Counted from the stretch's first letter, positions 12,321 to 23,964 are shown. The stretch is DNA of 64,000 nt from Unio delphinus (GCA_029339505.1 JAQISU010000179.1:9690501-9754500), one strand, 5' to 3'. Notes: generated by a model from the letters alone, not told the origin. A program made the numbers and translations.

Positions 12321-12872
12321 AGTGGAAAAACACAACTGCTGCTTAATCGGATAATGATATGGATCAAATAGGATATTTTATTTTTAGTTGCACTGTCTAT
12401 AGATGATCAGCAATGCTACGATGTGCTTGAAGATTGAAATGAAAACATAAGATTATTAAATGAAGATGGCAATGGTGTTATTCAGTTTATTACTGATATC
12501 GATAAAGCTCGATCCGTAGATGACATTGATGGATTTATTAATGTAGTTGTTTATGATGATGTATTGCTGGATAAACGATCAAATCCGGCAAGAATATTTT
12601 CCAAGAAGCAGACAAAAATACTGATATGGTTTATGTTACTCAGCGGTAAACACAAATACCTAAAGTGATCAGAGATAACTGTACTATTCTTGCTGTGTTT
12701 AGCGGAGTTGATACACATACGCTGCGAAGTATTCACTTGATGTTGCAGAGAAATGGATATAATTAATAACTTTTTCTCATGTGCACAAACTACTCCGCAC
12801 GGATTTATAACGATAAATGTACACGATTCTAGATCAAGTTATCGCATCGGTCTTGACAAAATATTTGGATAG
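12212..12872 (+). pseudogene. Packaging-type ATPase (Polinton/Maverick-like), decayed
   Basis: An ATG at about 12221 starts a frame with HFSATNKQNQE. After a frame disturbance, a clear P-loop IIIGPSGSGKTQLLLNR lies at about 12303-12350. A hydrophobic strand ending in two aspartates, VVVYDDVLLD (12543-12572), fits the Walker B position. The last part, near 12800-12870, reads FITINVHDSRSSYRIGLDKI, as expected for the C-terminus of the FtsK/HerA-type genome-packaging ATPases of Polintons and related viruses. Stops and shifts occur between these motifs. It runs opposite to the integrase, zinc-ribbon and phospholipase-like pieces. It is not functional as read. Confidence 0.78.
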
Positions 12873-12933
12873 AAGCAGAAGGCGTGACCACAAATAATTG
12901 TGATGGAGGGTCAGCTCGCTCGCGTACAAATTT

Positions 12934-12944
12934 AGAGAGAGAGA

Positions 12945-13032
<88 letters not shown>
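12934..13032. repeat. (GA)n microsatellite
   Basis: About 99 bp with one interruption. It marks the end of the ATPase homology. Confidence 0.97.
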
Positions 13033-13036
<4 letters not shown>

Positions 13037-13328
13037 TATTCAGGTAAGAATGGACTAAACGAGTATATGACTTTAGTTGTAGAGTTTATTTAAGATTCAA
13101 TCAACTAATCTTCCTATCCGTGTCTGAATGTATGCATGGGCTTGAGCGATTCTTTTCCTTCATACATTCTACATTGGTTTTGAAACTCACAGTAGTGTGG
13201 TAACCGACGCAAGCGTTTGTGAACGACAGCTAGAGTTACCTCCCATAGACCACTATGATGGTTGCAGGCTATAACCCTCAATCCTCAAGAAGAACGAAAG
13301 AGAACTTCAGTACATGTAATATGATATT
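13033..13328. other. No gene seen
   Basis: Nothing recognised between the two microsatellites. Confidence 0.4.
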
Positions 13329-13329
13329 G

Positions 13330-13419
<90 letters not shown>

Positions 13420-13422
13420 CTA
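13330..13422. repeat. (ATCT)n microsatellite
   Basis: About 22 tetranucleotide copies. Confidence 0.97.
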
Positions 13423-13735
13423 TTTAGAATCTTGTAGATAGAACCTAATAAAACTACAGTTCAAACGCATTGATATGATGATAACATAAGATTTTCTGTT
13501 TTATTTGGAAAGTCATTAGAAATGAAGAAAGTGAGGCTGTTATCTTAGTCCGGTAGAATGCCAACAGATTAGTAAATAGATTAGCATCAAAAACTGGACA
13601 CATTCGTTTCCATGTATTTGACTGGAAGTAATAAAATGACACTGTACTGCCATTTTCTTTCTGTATTATTCATGAAACATCAGACTCGTAATCAACTTTT
13701 ACAAGTCCGATTGATATACCGTACGCTTACACGTG

Positions 13736-13925
13736 CTATATAATGTATGGACGCTCAAACATGGCATCTAATGTATGGATGCTCATACATGACATATAAT
13801 GTATGGACGCTCATACATGACACCAAATGTATGGACGCTCATACATGACATATAATGTATGGACGCTCATACATGACACCAAATGTATGGACTCTCACAC
13901 ATTGAATATAATGTATGGACGGCAT
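13736..13925. repeat. 28-bp tandem repeat with a hairpin in each unit
   Basis: Nearly seven units built on AATGTATGGACGCTCATACA. Each unit carries the perfect inverted repeat ATGTATG/CATACAT with a 6-nt spacer. Two unit variants (ending CATAT or CACCA) alternate, so the array is partly a dimer series. Confidence 0.88.
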
Positions 13926-14099
13926 TAAACAAAGATTCTTTGTCATAACCAAGTAAGCAGTAATATTTTCTGAAGCTTATTTGCTTTGTCATCTCAAATC
14001 GGAAGTCAGCTATATCGTGCATATATCGAAATGTTGGGCAAGTGTTGGAATATGTTGAAACGTACGGGAAAATTCAGTTATGGTAAATAGTGATGTTAG

Positions 14100-14872
14100 A
14101 ATTGGGTCATGTTGAAATGTATAGTACGAGCTGAGTTATATTGAAATGTATAGTACGAGCTAGTTATATTGAAATGTATAGTACGAACTAGTTATATTGA
14201 AATGTATAGTACGATCTGAGTCATATTGAAATGTATCGTGCGATCCGAGTTATGTTGAAATATATCCTGCGATCCGAGTCATGTTGAAATGTATCGTGCG
14301 ATCCGAGTCATATTGAAATGTATAGTACGATCTCAATATATCTCAATATACTGAAATGTATAATACGATCTGAGTCATATTGAAATGTATAGTACGATCT
14401 GAGTCATATTGAAATGTATAGTACGATCTGAGTCATATTGAAATGTATAGTACGATCTGAGTCATATTGAAATGTATAGTACGATCTGAGTCATATTGAA
14501 ATGTATAGTACGATCTGAGTCATATTGAAATGTATAGTACGAACTGAATCATATTGAAATGTATAGTACGAACTGAATCATATTGAAATGTATAGTACGA
14601 TCTGAGTCATATTGAAATGAATAGTACGATCTGAGTCATATTGAAATTTATAGTACGATCTGAATCATATTGAAATGTATAGTACGATCTTAGTTACACT
14701 GAAATGCACAGAACGATCTGAGTCACACTGAAATGTATTGTACGATCTTAGTTACACTGAAATATACAGAACGATCTGAGTCACACTGAAATGTATTGTA
14801 CGATCTTAGTTACACTGAAATGTACAGAACGATCTGAGTCACACTGAAATGTATTGTACGAGCTGAGTTAGA
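14100..14872. repeat. 29-bp satellite-like array, about 26 copies
   Basis: The unit has TGAGTCATATTGAAATGTAT followed by AGTACGATC. The centre (about 14360-14640) is nearly uniform and both edges are diverged, the pattern expected from unequal exchange. About a dozen units carry TGAGTCA, the AP-1 core. Confidence 0.93.
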
Positions 14873-15027
14873 TTGAAAAGTGGAGTATGGCCAGGATTAT
14901 GATGAAACGAGGAGAAACATTCGCTCTATCAGGACAGAATTTTAAGAAAAGTAATAAGATTGAAATTTTCACTAAATTGTATTAAAGTAATTTTTCATTT
15001 TCTACTAAAACATATTGAGATTGATTT

Positions 15028-15864
15028 TGTAACGTGCTTAGGCTCGAATAAGCAGCAACACAGAAAGAGTGAAAACTAACAAGCTTGTAAAACTTTAACA
15101 ATGAATTTTATTAAGTACAATTATTTTCATAAAAATAAATAAACTTACAGTTTTAAAGAATCAAATCCAACATTAATCCAATATAGAATTCACAAAAAAA
15201 ATCCACTAATGGAATTGTTAGAGTCCTGATAAATAAATGTTCTAATAGTTCCAGGTTCGAATCTTGACGATGAAATCCAAAATGGCTGACAATGTCACGT
15301 GATGCAGTTCTTTTTTATAATCATCCAAATGAAATTATGAAACATATGTCCTTTTCCAGATAAATAGAATAATTCTTCTTTTCCAACGAATTGACACAAA
15401 GTCCAGAACAAAATTAACACTCAAACATGAAATACACAACTAATAACTTACAGCCCAAAGATTCTACTGAACTCCTATCCAAAACAACAGTCTATATAAC
15501 TGTCTTTTTTTTAGTAAACAAGTGATCACATGATTTTCTAGAAATTGATAGAGGTTCATGGAAGGTCACAGAAAGAGACTGCCTTTACTAAAAATCACAT
15601 ACTCTAGATATTTCCTACCCCTAAGAACTAAAAATAAAATGTTGTCCTTGAAATTAACCAATAGTGTTAGAGACTTGTTGACAATGTCCAAAGCAAGGTC
15701 AGGAATTAGATCCACAAGCCAATGTCAAAACTTGTTTACAGTTAGAGTCTAAGTCAAACTGATCTTTCCAGAATAATTTCCCAATTAATGAATATTAAAC
15801 CCTAAATGACAAATTTAGATTTAACAATTAAAAAATAAATAATTTAAATCCAATAGCCGTAACA
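15028..15864 (+). mobile_element. Solo-LTR-like dispersed repeat, copy 1
   Basis: This 837-bp copy starts TGTAACGTGCTTAGGCTCG and ends GCCGTAACA. It is flanked by a possible 4-bp duplication ATTT (15024-15027 and 15865-15868). TG...CA ends, the size and the absence of coding sequence fit a solo LTR. Three more copies lie at 41845, 55287 (minus) and 59252. Shared blocks are AACACAGAAAGAGTGAAAA, CTTACAGTTTTAA with GAATCAAATCCAA, and AAGGTCAGGAA near the 3' end. No gag or pol sequence is nearby. A non-autonomous DNA element is the alternative. Confidence 0.6.
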
Positions 15865-15869
15865 ATTTC

Positions 15870-16886
15870 ATTTAATTCTATATATCACAACTATATACTG
15901 TTATAATGAAGATTAGACCCTCATGAGCTAAGGCAAAACTCTCTAACACCGGAGCTTTGTATAAAGTTAGTTGTTTAAGAAATTAGTGTTAGAAGAAAAG
16001 GGTTGTGACTTTAAAACAATCATCGAACACGAACAACTACTTATTGCTTATTTAAGTGATTCGGTAAAATAAACTGATATGCCTTCTAGACATTTAGTAA
16101 CTACATGTGTTAGCTATCTGTATAATCGTTGGAGGTATAGCCAGAGAGTTAGATATACATAAATTTATTGTCCGTTTCAAAAAGTTGATACCAGCAGTAC
16201 CAATAAAGCACTAAGTAGAAATTATACACCATAGGGTAGTCGCAAAAGGAACTTCGTCGATCTTTGGGTCAGGAAAAACAGTGCACTAGAGGTAATGGAC
16301 AAATAAATGCAGTACAAAAACTGATTGTCCGTTTCAATTATTTGATATAAGCAGTATAAATTAAGCATTAAGTAGAAATTATAAACCACGGAGTAATCGC
16401 AGAACGAATTATCTTGGATCTTAGGGTCAGTAAAAGTACCCTCGATATGTTTACAGTTTACAAACAAATAAATATTAGAGATTTCGTAATTAATTAAGAA
16501 GGCTGATATAGCTAATTGACTGACTGATAGTCACCATCGCTTGCCTGTGGGATACAATGAAATCTCAATTTGATATTCCGACGAAGCAAAACAGCCGGAC
16601 ATATAAATAGCAGGGATATTAGAACGAACCAGCCGTTTCGTCGCAATTCAAAGGAGACTTGTATCATTACGGCATCCCTGGACCTCTCGCTTAGCCAAAT
16701 TCCCCAAGATGTAGCCATATATACACCGTTATGAATGACGACCTTTCTTTTTGAGAGAGCCTGAGCTCTTCTCTCTTTCCGTCTCCTTCCCTCTAAACAT
16801 GGAAAACAGCATTGCTAATAGATTATGAAGAAAAAGAATATTTTCCATAAATACGGTGGAAAAGTCAATTCATAAAAACTAGGAAG

Positions 16887-16888
<2 letters not shown>
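15870..16888. other. No gene seen; weak internal duplication
   Basis: A segment with TTGTCCGTTTCAA, AAGCA(C/T)TAAGTAGAAATTATA and TCGCA occurs twice (near 16167-16260 and 16324-16420), suggesting a local duplication of roughly 150 bp. No coding motif. Confidence 0.5.

Positions 16889-16962
<74 letters not shown>
16889..16962. repeat. (TC)n microsatellite
   Basis: About 74 bp, pure. Confidence 0.97.
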
Positions 16963-16968
<6 letters not shown>

Positions 16969-17272
16969 CATTTACATTCCTCAACTTATGAGTTTTCATA
17001 GCAGGAAATGATAAGAAGTTATGATAAATTAAACAAAATTTACAAATATTAGCTCTATGGTGCAATGTGGGATAAAAACTGAAAAGTTGATATGCGATTT
17101 GGGTCATAAAGGAAACCAAGATGATCCTATTATCTACTGATAGTCGCATAAAACCAAATTAGAATGGTTTCTATAGCTTTCCTTATTTTCTGAATCGATT
17201 ATGAGTGGTGTATATTCATGTCAATAAATATTCCAGAGGTTTTCCCAGTGTTTCATAAATTATGACAGAATC

Positions 17273-17507
17273 GGGGCCCCGAGTGGCCGAGTGGTCTAAA
17301 GCGCTGTCCGTTACGGACCACTGCCATCTCACCTCTGTCTGCGTGGGTTCGAGTCTAAGATTCGGCTAATGTAGTTAAGTGAGAAAGCTTGCCAGTAGCT
17401 TCTCGTGGGTCGGTGGTTCTTTCCGGGGTTTTTCCGGTTTCTTCCTCCACCACTAATACTGGCCGCCATGTATAGCCTATATATTGTGCTGAAAAATGGC
17501 GTTAAAC

Positions 17508-17538
<31 letters not shown>
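17273..17538 (+). mobile_element. tRNA-derived SINE, family A (recent copy)
   Basis: Full length, with head GAGTGGCCGAGTGGTCTAAA and box B GTGGGTTCGAGTC, the shared body, and a pure poly-A tail of about 28 bp instead of the (CAA)n tail of other copies. Perfect 12-bp target duplications TATGACAGAATC lie at 17261-17272 and 17539-17550. The clean duplication and tail make it one of the youngest insertions in the window. Confidence 0.93.
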
Positions 17539-17541
<3 letters not shown>

Positions 17542-17550
17542 GACAGAATC

Positions 17551-17971
<421 letters not shown>

Positions 17972-18339
17972 ACGATCAAGTGTATAATTTGTTTTAATTT
18001 TTTTTTTATTATTGAAATATAATAGCTGTAGAAATAGAGAACTGCTAAAGATAATAAATACTTGATTCGATTATTCAAAGTTCGGAATAAATGGGTTATC
18101 TAGCCGGATGGAGGCACTAAACATGAATGTTGTATATACAAACCGTTGGACTGACGATCATCGACATATAGATGGCTAAGTTTGGCGTAATAAAGGAAAG
18201 TTCCAAAACCTCCCATAAGTCAAGATAACATTTCAACATTATAAAATGAACACAGCAGCGAACAGAAAGTGTAGACAAAATATAAATGTATGGACTCAAC
18301 AAAATGATTACAATTAAACAAGAGAACCTCTAATGGACT

Positions 18340-19540
18340 AACATTATATTGGTCAAAACGAATTTCCAGGAATCCAAGAAGTTTTTATCTGTCAAGTGTT
18401 AACCCCTTATTTGATAGTGATGAGTGACAACATGATTTTCAAGATACCCACAATGGCGGACCATATTAACTATAACATTGGCACCGTTTTCAATGCCGAA
18501 TAACGTTACCGGACAAAAAGTTGTTTTTTTTTCTTCTTGAAATGTTCATGTCAATATGATCATTCATTTTAGACATATCCAGGGCCGTAGAGAGCAATCA
18601 CAGAACCTGGGGTAAGAAACACCCAGGCCTCTACTAGTTCTTGTTCAAACAAAAAATTTCTTTAAAAAATTAAAATGCGTTGTTCGGCCTGGGCTCCCTT
18701 ATGGGCTTTGGCTCAGGAGATACATCCCCGGATGGACCGCCCCCCACCCCTTTTCTTGTCAGTCGTGTATATATTTTCATTTATCAACAACTGGACACCA
18801 TAAAAAGTCTTCGGGTTAAAACCTAATGTGACCATCAAATTCAATAAGACGTGATAGCAATTTTCAAGCTCGATGTCATACTAGCCATACTGAAGGTCAG
18901 GTCGGAATCATTTTAATTCAGGACAAGTAAACTCCCTACAATATCTTTTGAAAAACTATGTGGATAAGAACTTTTTTATTACGTGTAGTAACGATAATAG
19001 GAGTTTCATGACAGAGGCCATGACGGAAATATTGGATTGCAGACAGGTTTCATATTTATTAAGGAGAACATAAAAAATGTTTTCAGAAACCAACGAAAAG
19101 AACAAAATAATCCTCGTTCATATCACCATTTCATTAGGTGGAGAAACGACAACACAATTTTCAAGACGTCTACCGTGGCGGTCATCAGTGACGTCACATT
19201 TGCGCCTTTAAACAATTGGGATAAACTCAAGAATATTTTCAACCTACCCCCCCCCCCCAAGAAAATAAACACGTTCGTATGACTTGTTACTTATAATAGT
19301 AGCAATTGCAGCATTTTCACAAAGGCTGCTTTTCTAGTCGGTACTAAATAAAAACGATGCCATTTTTAATGTCTGAGCGGCACCATTATCGTTTAGATCA
19401 TCCAGACCTCGAGATGAATAGTATGTAACATTTCGTGGCAATTATCCATGAGTAATGGCGATAACAAATTTATGGTAACGACAGACAGGCGGATGACGGA
19501 CAGACGACAGAGAAAATCCCATTGCTTAAGCTATTCAAGT
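18340..19540. repeat. Probable old dispersed repeat DNA
   Basis: Two blocks share ACAACAnnATTTTCAAGA and TGGCGG (near 18427-18460 and 19146-19180). The right end carries GACAGACAGGCGGATGACGG, a GACGGACAGA-type string I recall as frequent in mollusc and annelid repeats. No frame is coding-like. Class unknown. A poly-C run lies at about 19248-19258. Confidence 0.35.
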
Positions 19541-19562
19541 ATATGACCAGCAGAGCTAAAAA

Positions 19563-20621
19563 TTAAGTTTGGAGACCCTTCCGAAAATCGTACATTTCAG
19601 CATGTGGGACTACGTCAAAGAGATCATATGTCTTACGAATCGTCAACCCATTTCCAAGATATGTGTGAATCCAATGATGTTGGGTGAAGGAAAAGGAAAA
19701 TGGCCTCCTTCGCAGGCCAAACACTTTCAACGAGACACACGCCCGTTGTTTTAGTTTATAGATGGTATAAAAATTCTCACAAATTCGTCTCATGTAGGAA
19801 AATTTCACTGGGTCGAGAGTCGGGAAAAAATATTCAGCCGGCGCAAGATAAACTCCTGTATCATCTGTACTTTTATTGTTTCGCTCTGATCGGTACGATT
19901 TGTAAATAAACGTCAAAAAATGAGGTCCTGTACTATCCAGGACGTTCCAAAAATGACTAAAGTCCTTAAGTCTGTCCACTACAAGCTTCATAAATGGATG
20001 CTTTTTCGCACATGCCATAAATGCATTAATTACTAAATGTTCGAAATTTCCATCCATAATGGGATGTTCATAAGGTTCTTGAGCTAGAATACACGAATAT
20101 TTTCTTACAATGGGCTCTAAGGAGCGTAAACTCTCCATATCCATATCTGCATACACACCGCCATATTCATAGAGTATGACGTATCTCATTGCGTCAGCAC
20201 GCCGAATACTTTCCGGATATCCATAATATATCGGAAGTAAATAGTTGTGGCTGTTCAAGATGAGATCATATGCTGTGTCGTCTGTCCAATAAATGTACCT
20301 CCATTTTGAATGGTGTATTATCCAGCTTTTCATCCAGTTGGCAACGCTGCTTGGGATGTTTCGATCTCTCCAAGTTTGATGAATAATCGGAGGTATTCGT
20401 AACGGACTTGCCGAAGACGGATATTCCTCTTCACCCTCGATGCCTAAAGGGGGAAAATCATCCACTTCAAGTGTATCAAATCTTGGAATTTCTATTTCAT
20501 GGTCTCGAGAAATGGTGAGAGCAATGACAAATGCTGTTGATAACAGAATCGCTCCGATCACGGTTACAGTCTTCCATCGAATCTGGACGGCTAGGCATCG
20601 CCAGTATTGTATTTCAACCAT
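19563..20621 (-). CDS. GT32-like Golgi glycosyltransferase (DXD sugar-binding family)
   Basis: This single 352-residue frame has a short basic cytoplasmic N-terminus and one hydrophobic segment at residues 18-37. A stalk of about 38 residues, rich in acidic residues, follows, so it should be a type II Golgi membrane protein. The catalytic domain starts at IPPIIHQTWRD (76-86). It continues with KWRYIYWTDD (106-115) and RADAMRYVILYEYGGVYADM (141-160), followed by D161, giving the D159-x-D161 metal and nucleotide-sugar site of the Gly_transf_sug/GT32 family. The HHW near residue 315 also fits. Family members move hexoses, for example in OCH1-type mannosylation or sphingolipid glycosylation. The acceptor here cannot be predicted. 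Length is normal and I see no frame break. A good 3' splice site lies 9 bp before the ATG, so at least one 5' untranslated exon probably lies upstream. Part of a larger metazoan family, probably host. Confidence 0.87.
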   Translation of the reverse strand: MVEIQYWRCLAVQIRWKTVTVIGAILLSTAFVIALTISRDHEIEIPRFDTLEVDDFPPLGIEGEEEYPSSASPLRIPPIIHQTWRDRNIPSSVANWMKSWIIHHSKWRYIYWTDDTAYDLILNSHNYLLPIYYGYPESIRRADAMRYVILYEYGGVYADMDMESLRSLEPIVRKYSCILAQEPYEHPIMDGNFEHLVINAFMACAKKHPFMKLVVDRLKDFSHFWNVLDSTGPHFLTFIYKSYRSERNNKSTDDTGVYLAPAEYFFPTLDPVKFSYMRRICENFYTIYKLKQRACVSLKVFGLRRRPFSFSFTQHHWIHTYLGNGLTIRKTYDLFDVVPHAEMYDFRKGLQT

Positions 20622-20629
20622 GTTAGCAT

Positions 20630-20650
20630 TCTGAAAGAGAGAGAAAATAC
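20630..20650 (-). promoter_or_regulatory. Candidate 3' splice site in the 5' UTR of the glycosyltransferase gene
   Basis: On minus the sequence reads TTTTCTCTCTCTTTCAG immediately followed by AATGCTAAC and the start ATG. A pyrimidine tract ending in CAG nine bases before a start codon is the usual form of a 5' UTR intron acceptor. The donor would lie at higher coordinates and was not identified. Confidence 0.6.
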
Positions 20651-20710
20651 AAATTTCATACCCTTAAAACCTAAAGAAGGCTGTAGACACACATACGCGC
20701 GCACGCACAC

Positions 20711-20778
20711 ATGTATGTATGTATGTATGTATGTATGTATGTATGTATGTATGTATGTATGTATGTATGTATGTATGT
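20711..20778. repeat. (ATGT)n microsatellite
   Basis: About 17 copies, inside the presumed 5' intron of the glycosyltransferase gene. Confidence 0.97.
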
Positions 20779-20779
20779 T

Positions 20780-21090
20780 GTCACTACCGGCTGTAATTTG
20801 ACACTCTCTCCAATATTGAAATACAGCAACCAGATAATTGATAACTTACACTGGGGAGTGGTCATGTGATTAAATATATGTCTTCACAAGGGTAGTTGGG
20901 GTAATGTATCATCTATTATTGGTACTTTTGAAAGCTATGCATATCTCAGAGAGAATCAGGTAAATATATTCTTTCTTCAGGATAAGATATAGGGAGATGT
21001 TAATAAGCTAGCTATTAAGTTAGCTATTAATTTTTTTTATTTATTCTTGACTACCAATTTGGAAACAGGCATCTATCAAATAATTTGAAA
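20780..21090. other. No gene seen
   Basis: Possibly intron sequence of the minus-strand glycosyltransferase gene. No exon recognised. Confidence 0.35.
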
Positions 21091-21113
21091 CACACACACA
21101 CACACACACACAC

Positions 21114-21143
<30 letters not shown>
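21090..21143. repeat. (CA)n-(CAA)n microsatellite
   Basis: A CA run passes directly into CAA repeats. Confidence 0.95.
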
Positions 21144-21145
<2 letters not shown>

Positions 21146-21329
21146 TCAGAAATTCCGATTAAAACGTAAATATGTAGGCGTCGTTAGATTCTAGCAAGAA
21201 TGTTCAGTCATTTGCTGTTCTCTTCTTTAAAACAAAACTGTATACCGTGTTTTTCATTAATCGTTGCATCGATTTTCTGTTGCAAAAAATTAAATAAGTC
21301 AATCATCATTATGGTCTATGATAAACTGT

Positions 21330-21505
21330 GTGGGGATGTTAGAGGTGGACAGGAGATTAATATGCCACATCGACGTTGTGTAGGGAATGTTAGGGTGGGG
21401 AGGGGGTAATTGTGTAGAGGATGTTAGGGTTGGGAGGGGGAGTAATACGCCATATCTATGACATTGTTTTGGCAATGTTGTGTTTAAGGGGGTGGGTGGG
21501 TAGAG
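21330..21505. repeat. G-rich degenerate tandem repeat
   Basis: About three units of roughly 50 bp contain GTGTRGRGAATGTTAGGGT and GGGAGGGGG. Strong G-strand bias (for example GGGTGGGGAGGGGG at 21393-21406) could allow G-rich secondary structure. Confidence 0.6.
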
Positions 21506-22352
21506 TATTAAGCTACATGGATCGAAAAGCAAATGCTCATTAAAAGGCAAACTTGAAAACTGTAGGAGTGTATATTTAAATACAAACTAAGGTCATGAGT
21601 GTTGAGGTTATTTTCATAGGTCTTTGTCCGGGCCATATGGACACAATATTAATAAGGTTGGTTTTCATTGAAATACAACCTGTACAATATTTTGATAACT
21701 GCATTCATCAAATAGTATTGAAAAGCCACTGTACAATGTAAACAAACCGGAATGAAAATTACACTCTATGAGAGTATAAAGAAACCAATTAATTAACGGG
21801 AACCGAGACTGCAGAGTGGCCAATCCGATTTCATTATTGGCGTTTTATGTTGGCGAGGTGTTGGAAAAATATGAATGGGTTTTTGGATTTATAATGAAAA
21901 TACTAAATGAATCAATTCCAATTCTCTGTGGGGTGTTTTCTGTCTTATTGTGTGGTGGGGAAAGAAACTAAAGAAAGACATACACGAAGAGATTTGTAAA
22001 ACGTAGGGATGGGATGAGAGTGGAGGATGAAGTGAATGTGGCGTACTTGACCATATCAGAATTCTCCCTTTAAACTTCAAAGACTGTTATAAATGATAAT
22101 TTTGTTTTTAAAAAAAAAAATATGAATGAACTTGTTTGGATGAAACTCTAATGAATTTATTATTTTTGAATATTTTTGAATATTTTTTCACTATTAATGA
22201 ATTATAATACGGTATGTAAAAATCATTATTAGAGACTTACTTCTTATTTCTTTAATTTCTTTTCAGGTTTCATATCCATGACCAAGATATTTTTCAATGT
22301 TTCCAAGTATTTCAATGTCCAGTTTAAGTTCCATAATATCATTCATCTAACA
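21506..22352. other. No gene seen
   Basis: AT-rich, with short frames only. Confidence 0.4.
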
Positions 22353-22410
22353 AATCTTATAATTATCACACCTTCTCGAAGGTGTGATATATATATATAT
22401 ATATAAGATT
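22353..22410. repeat. Compact palindrome with AT microsatellite
   Basis: An 11-bp perfect inverted repeat, ATCACACCTTC/GAAGGTGTGAT, with a 2-nt loop lies at 22365-22388. It is framed by AATCTTATA (22353-22361) and its complement TATAAGATT (22402-22410), with an AT run filling the right side. The nested symmetry suggests a tiny MITE or its remnant. Confidence 0.65.
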
Positions 22411-22699
22411 TTTCAAAGCGACAATTTGTATATAGTGAATACTGATTGACTGCCAATAAATAATGTATAATGGGTGCAGGCTGACGAGTGAAGAAGGTTA
22501 TAAACTCATTTCCATTTTCCACAAATGCAAGTTAAAACAGTGTTTCTTCGTATATGTAATCAGTCACAAGCATATTTTCCAGCAGCCAAGGCGTCTGAAA
22601 AACGTATGAAGGAATGTCAGTCAAATACAAGTGATGTGACATTATTACTGGGTCGGGGTCAAGGTCGCTGGTTAGTTTAGTTTACAGATACCTTGTAAT

Positions 22700-22824
22700 C
22701 TCAGCTATGTCCACACGAGTTCCAGGGTTGGCTCGACCAACGTCGATATATATGAGAAAGCCCGCCAGTAGCTTCCCGTGAGTGGGTGATTTTCCCGGGG
22801 GTCTTTCTCAACCAAATACATACT
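22700..22824 (+). mobile_element. SINE family A, left part of a copy split by a LINE
   Basis: After a degraded head, the SINE body is clear: ATGAGAAAGCCCGCCAGTAG, then TTTTCCCGGGGGTCTTTCTC. It stops at 22824. The rest of the same SINE resumes at 28342-28410, so the LINE between them inserted into it. Confidence 0.8.
22809..22824. repeat. Left 16-bp target site duplication of the LINE
   Basis: CAACCAAATACATACT, identical to 28342-28357. Confidence 0.93.
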
Positions 22825-22829
22825 TTTTC

Positions 22830-22830
<1 letters not shown>

Positions 22831-22870
<40 letters not shown>
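22831..22870. repeat. (TG)n microsatellite at the LINE 3' end
   Basis: On the LINE strand this is (CA)n followed by AAGAAAAA and the target duplication, so it is part of or grew from the LINE tail. Confidence 0.9.
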
Positions 22871-22871
<1 letters not shown>

Positions 22872-23964
22872 ACCAGACAGATGTTCCCTCCCCCTATTGA
22901 AAAAACTAAAAAAAAAATTGTTTTTATGTGTGAGTGTGTTCCCCATGTGTAGTTTTGTGGGTTTTTTTTTATTATGAAATTCCATCCATTTATTTTACCC
23001 TAACCTTAATTTTGTCCCATCGGGATTATATGAAAATAGGAGGATATTTTGGTCCTTAGTGTTTTCTATGACAGCTCCACCCGAGCTCAGAGGCCCATCA
23101 TGGGTGTCTTGTCTTTATTTCTTAAAGTTAACCCATGCTAGGGGTTTCCTGTATCCTGTGTATGTTATTTGTGTTGTGCTATTTGTATGTTACTATATGT
23201 ATACATATGAATACGGTGTATCTTGTAAGGATAGCCAGTTTAGTCAAGAGTTCCCAGTTGTCTAACCATATAAAAGACCCCTAAACGGTCTTTTTTAAAA
23301 GATTTTATAGTTATATTTAATTTATATTTGGAAATTTTGAATTTGGTACAAAAACATGGTGTCTTACAACTTTAGTTTAAATGGTTGTTTCCAACCTATT
23401 GTTTTAATGTTTGCTTTATGGTGTTCCATATTTTGTAATCTTCCTTATTTATATAATAGGTCTACTTGGATCGAAACGGGATCCGTACATTTTTTTTTTT
23501 TTTGTTTGCACATCATCCGTCTCGATCTCTTTGTGACCTTTATTTATTTATCGTTAATTCCCTTGTGTAGATACGAATCTACACAGAGTATTAATGATTG
23601 TTAGTCACCAGTGACTTTATATGATAGCATGCTTCTGTTGGGGGTTTGGTTTGAAATAAAGAAGTGAATGCGTGAGTTGTGTTGATTGTGCGTAATTCTC
23701 TAGGTGAGTTTGTTTCCCAGCTCTTACACTGGCCTACCCACTTCGCGTGGCCCCATGTGGTTTAGCCCCGTGTTCTCATTGCTACTACTTTCTCCTCCTG
23801 AGGACCCTGTCCCTCCCTTCTATCTAATTTTTTCCCCTGGTTTAAAGACTGGTCCGCATGCTATCATATTCCTAACTATGAACTTGGTTATTTCGTGTAA
23901 AGCATCTTTAGAGAAATTTCCGTCTAAATATAATAGATTGACTTCATTGTGTGTTTGTTTTTTG

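Noticed and set aside
16865..17149. Frame with alternating Arg-Glu on minus
   Set aside because: Translation of the (TC)n microsatellite, with no support outside it.
21390..21500. G-quadruplex
   Set aside because: G-runs are present, but I cannot place four clean runs with short loops with confidence. Left as a G-rich repeat.
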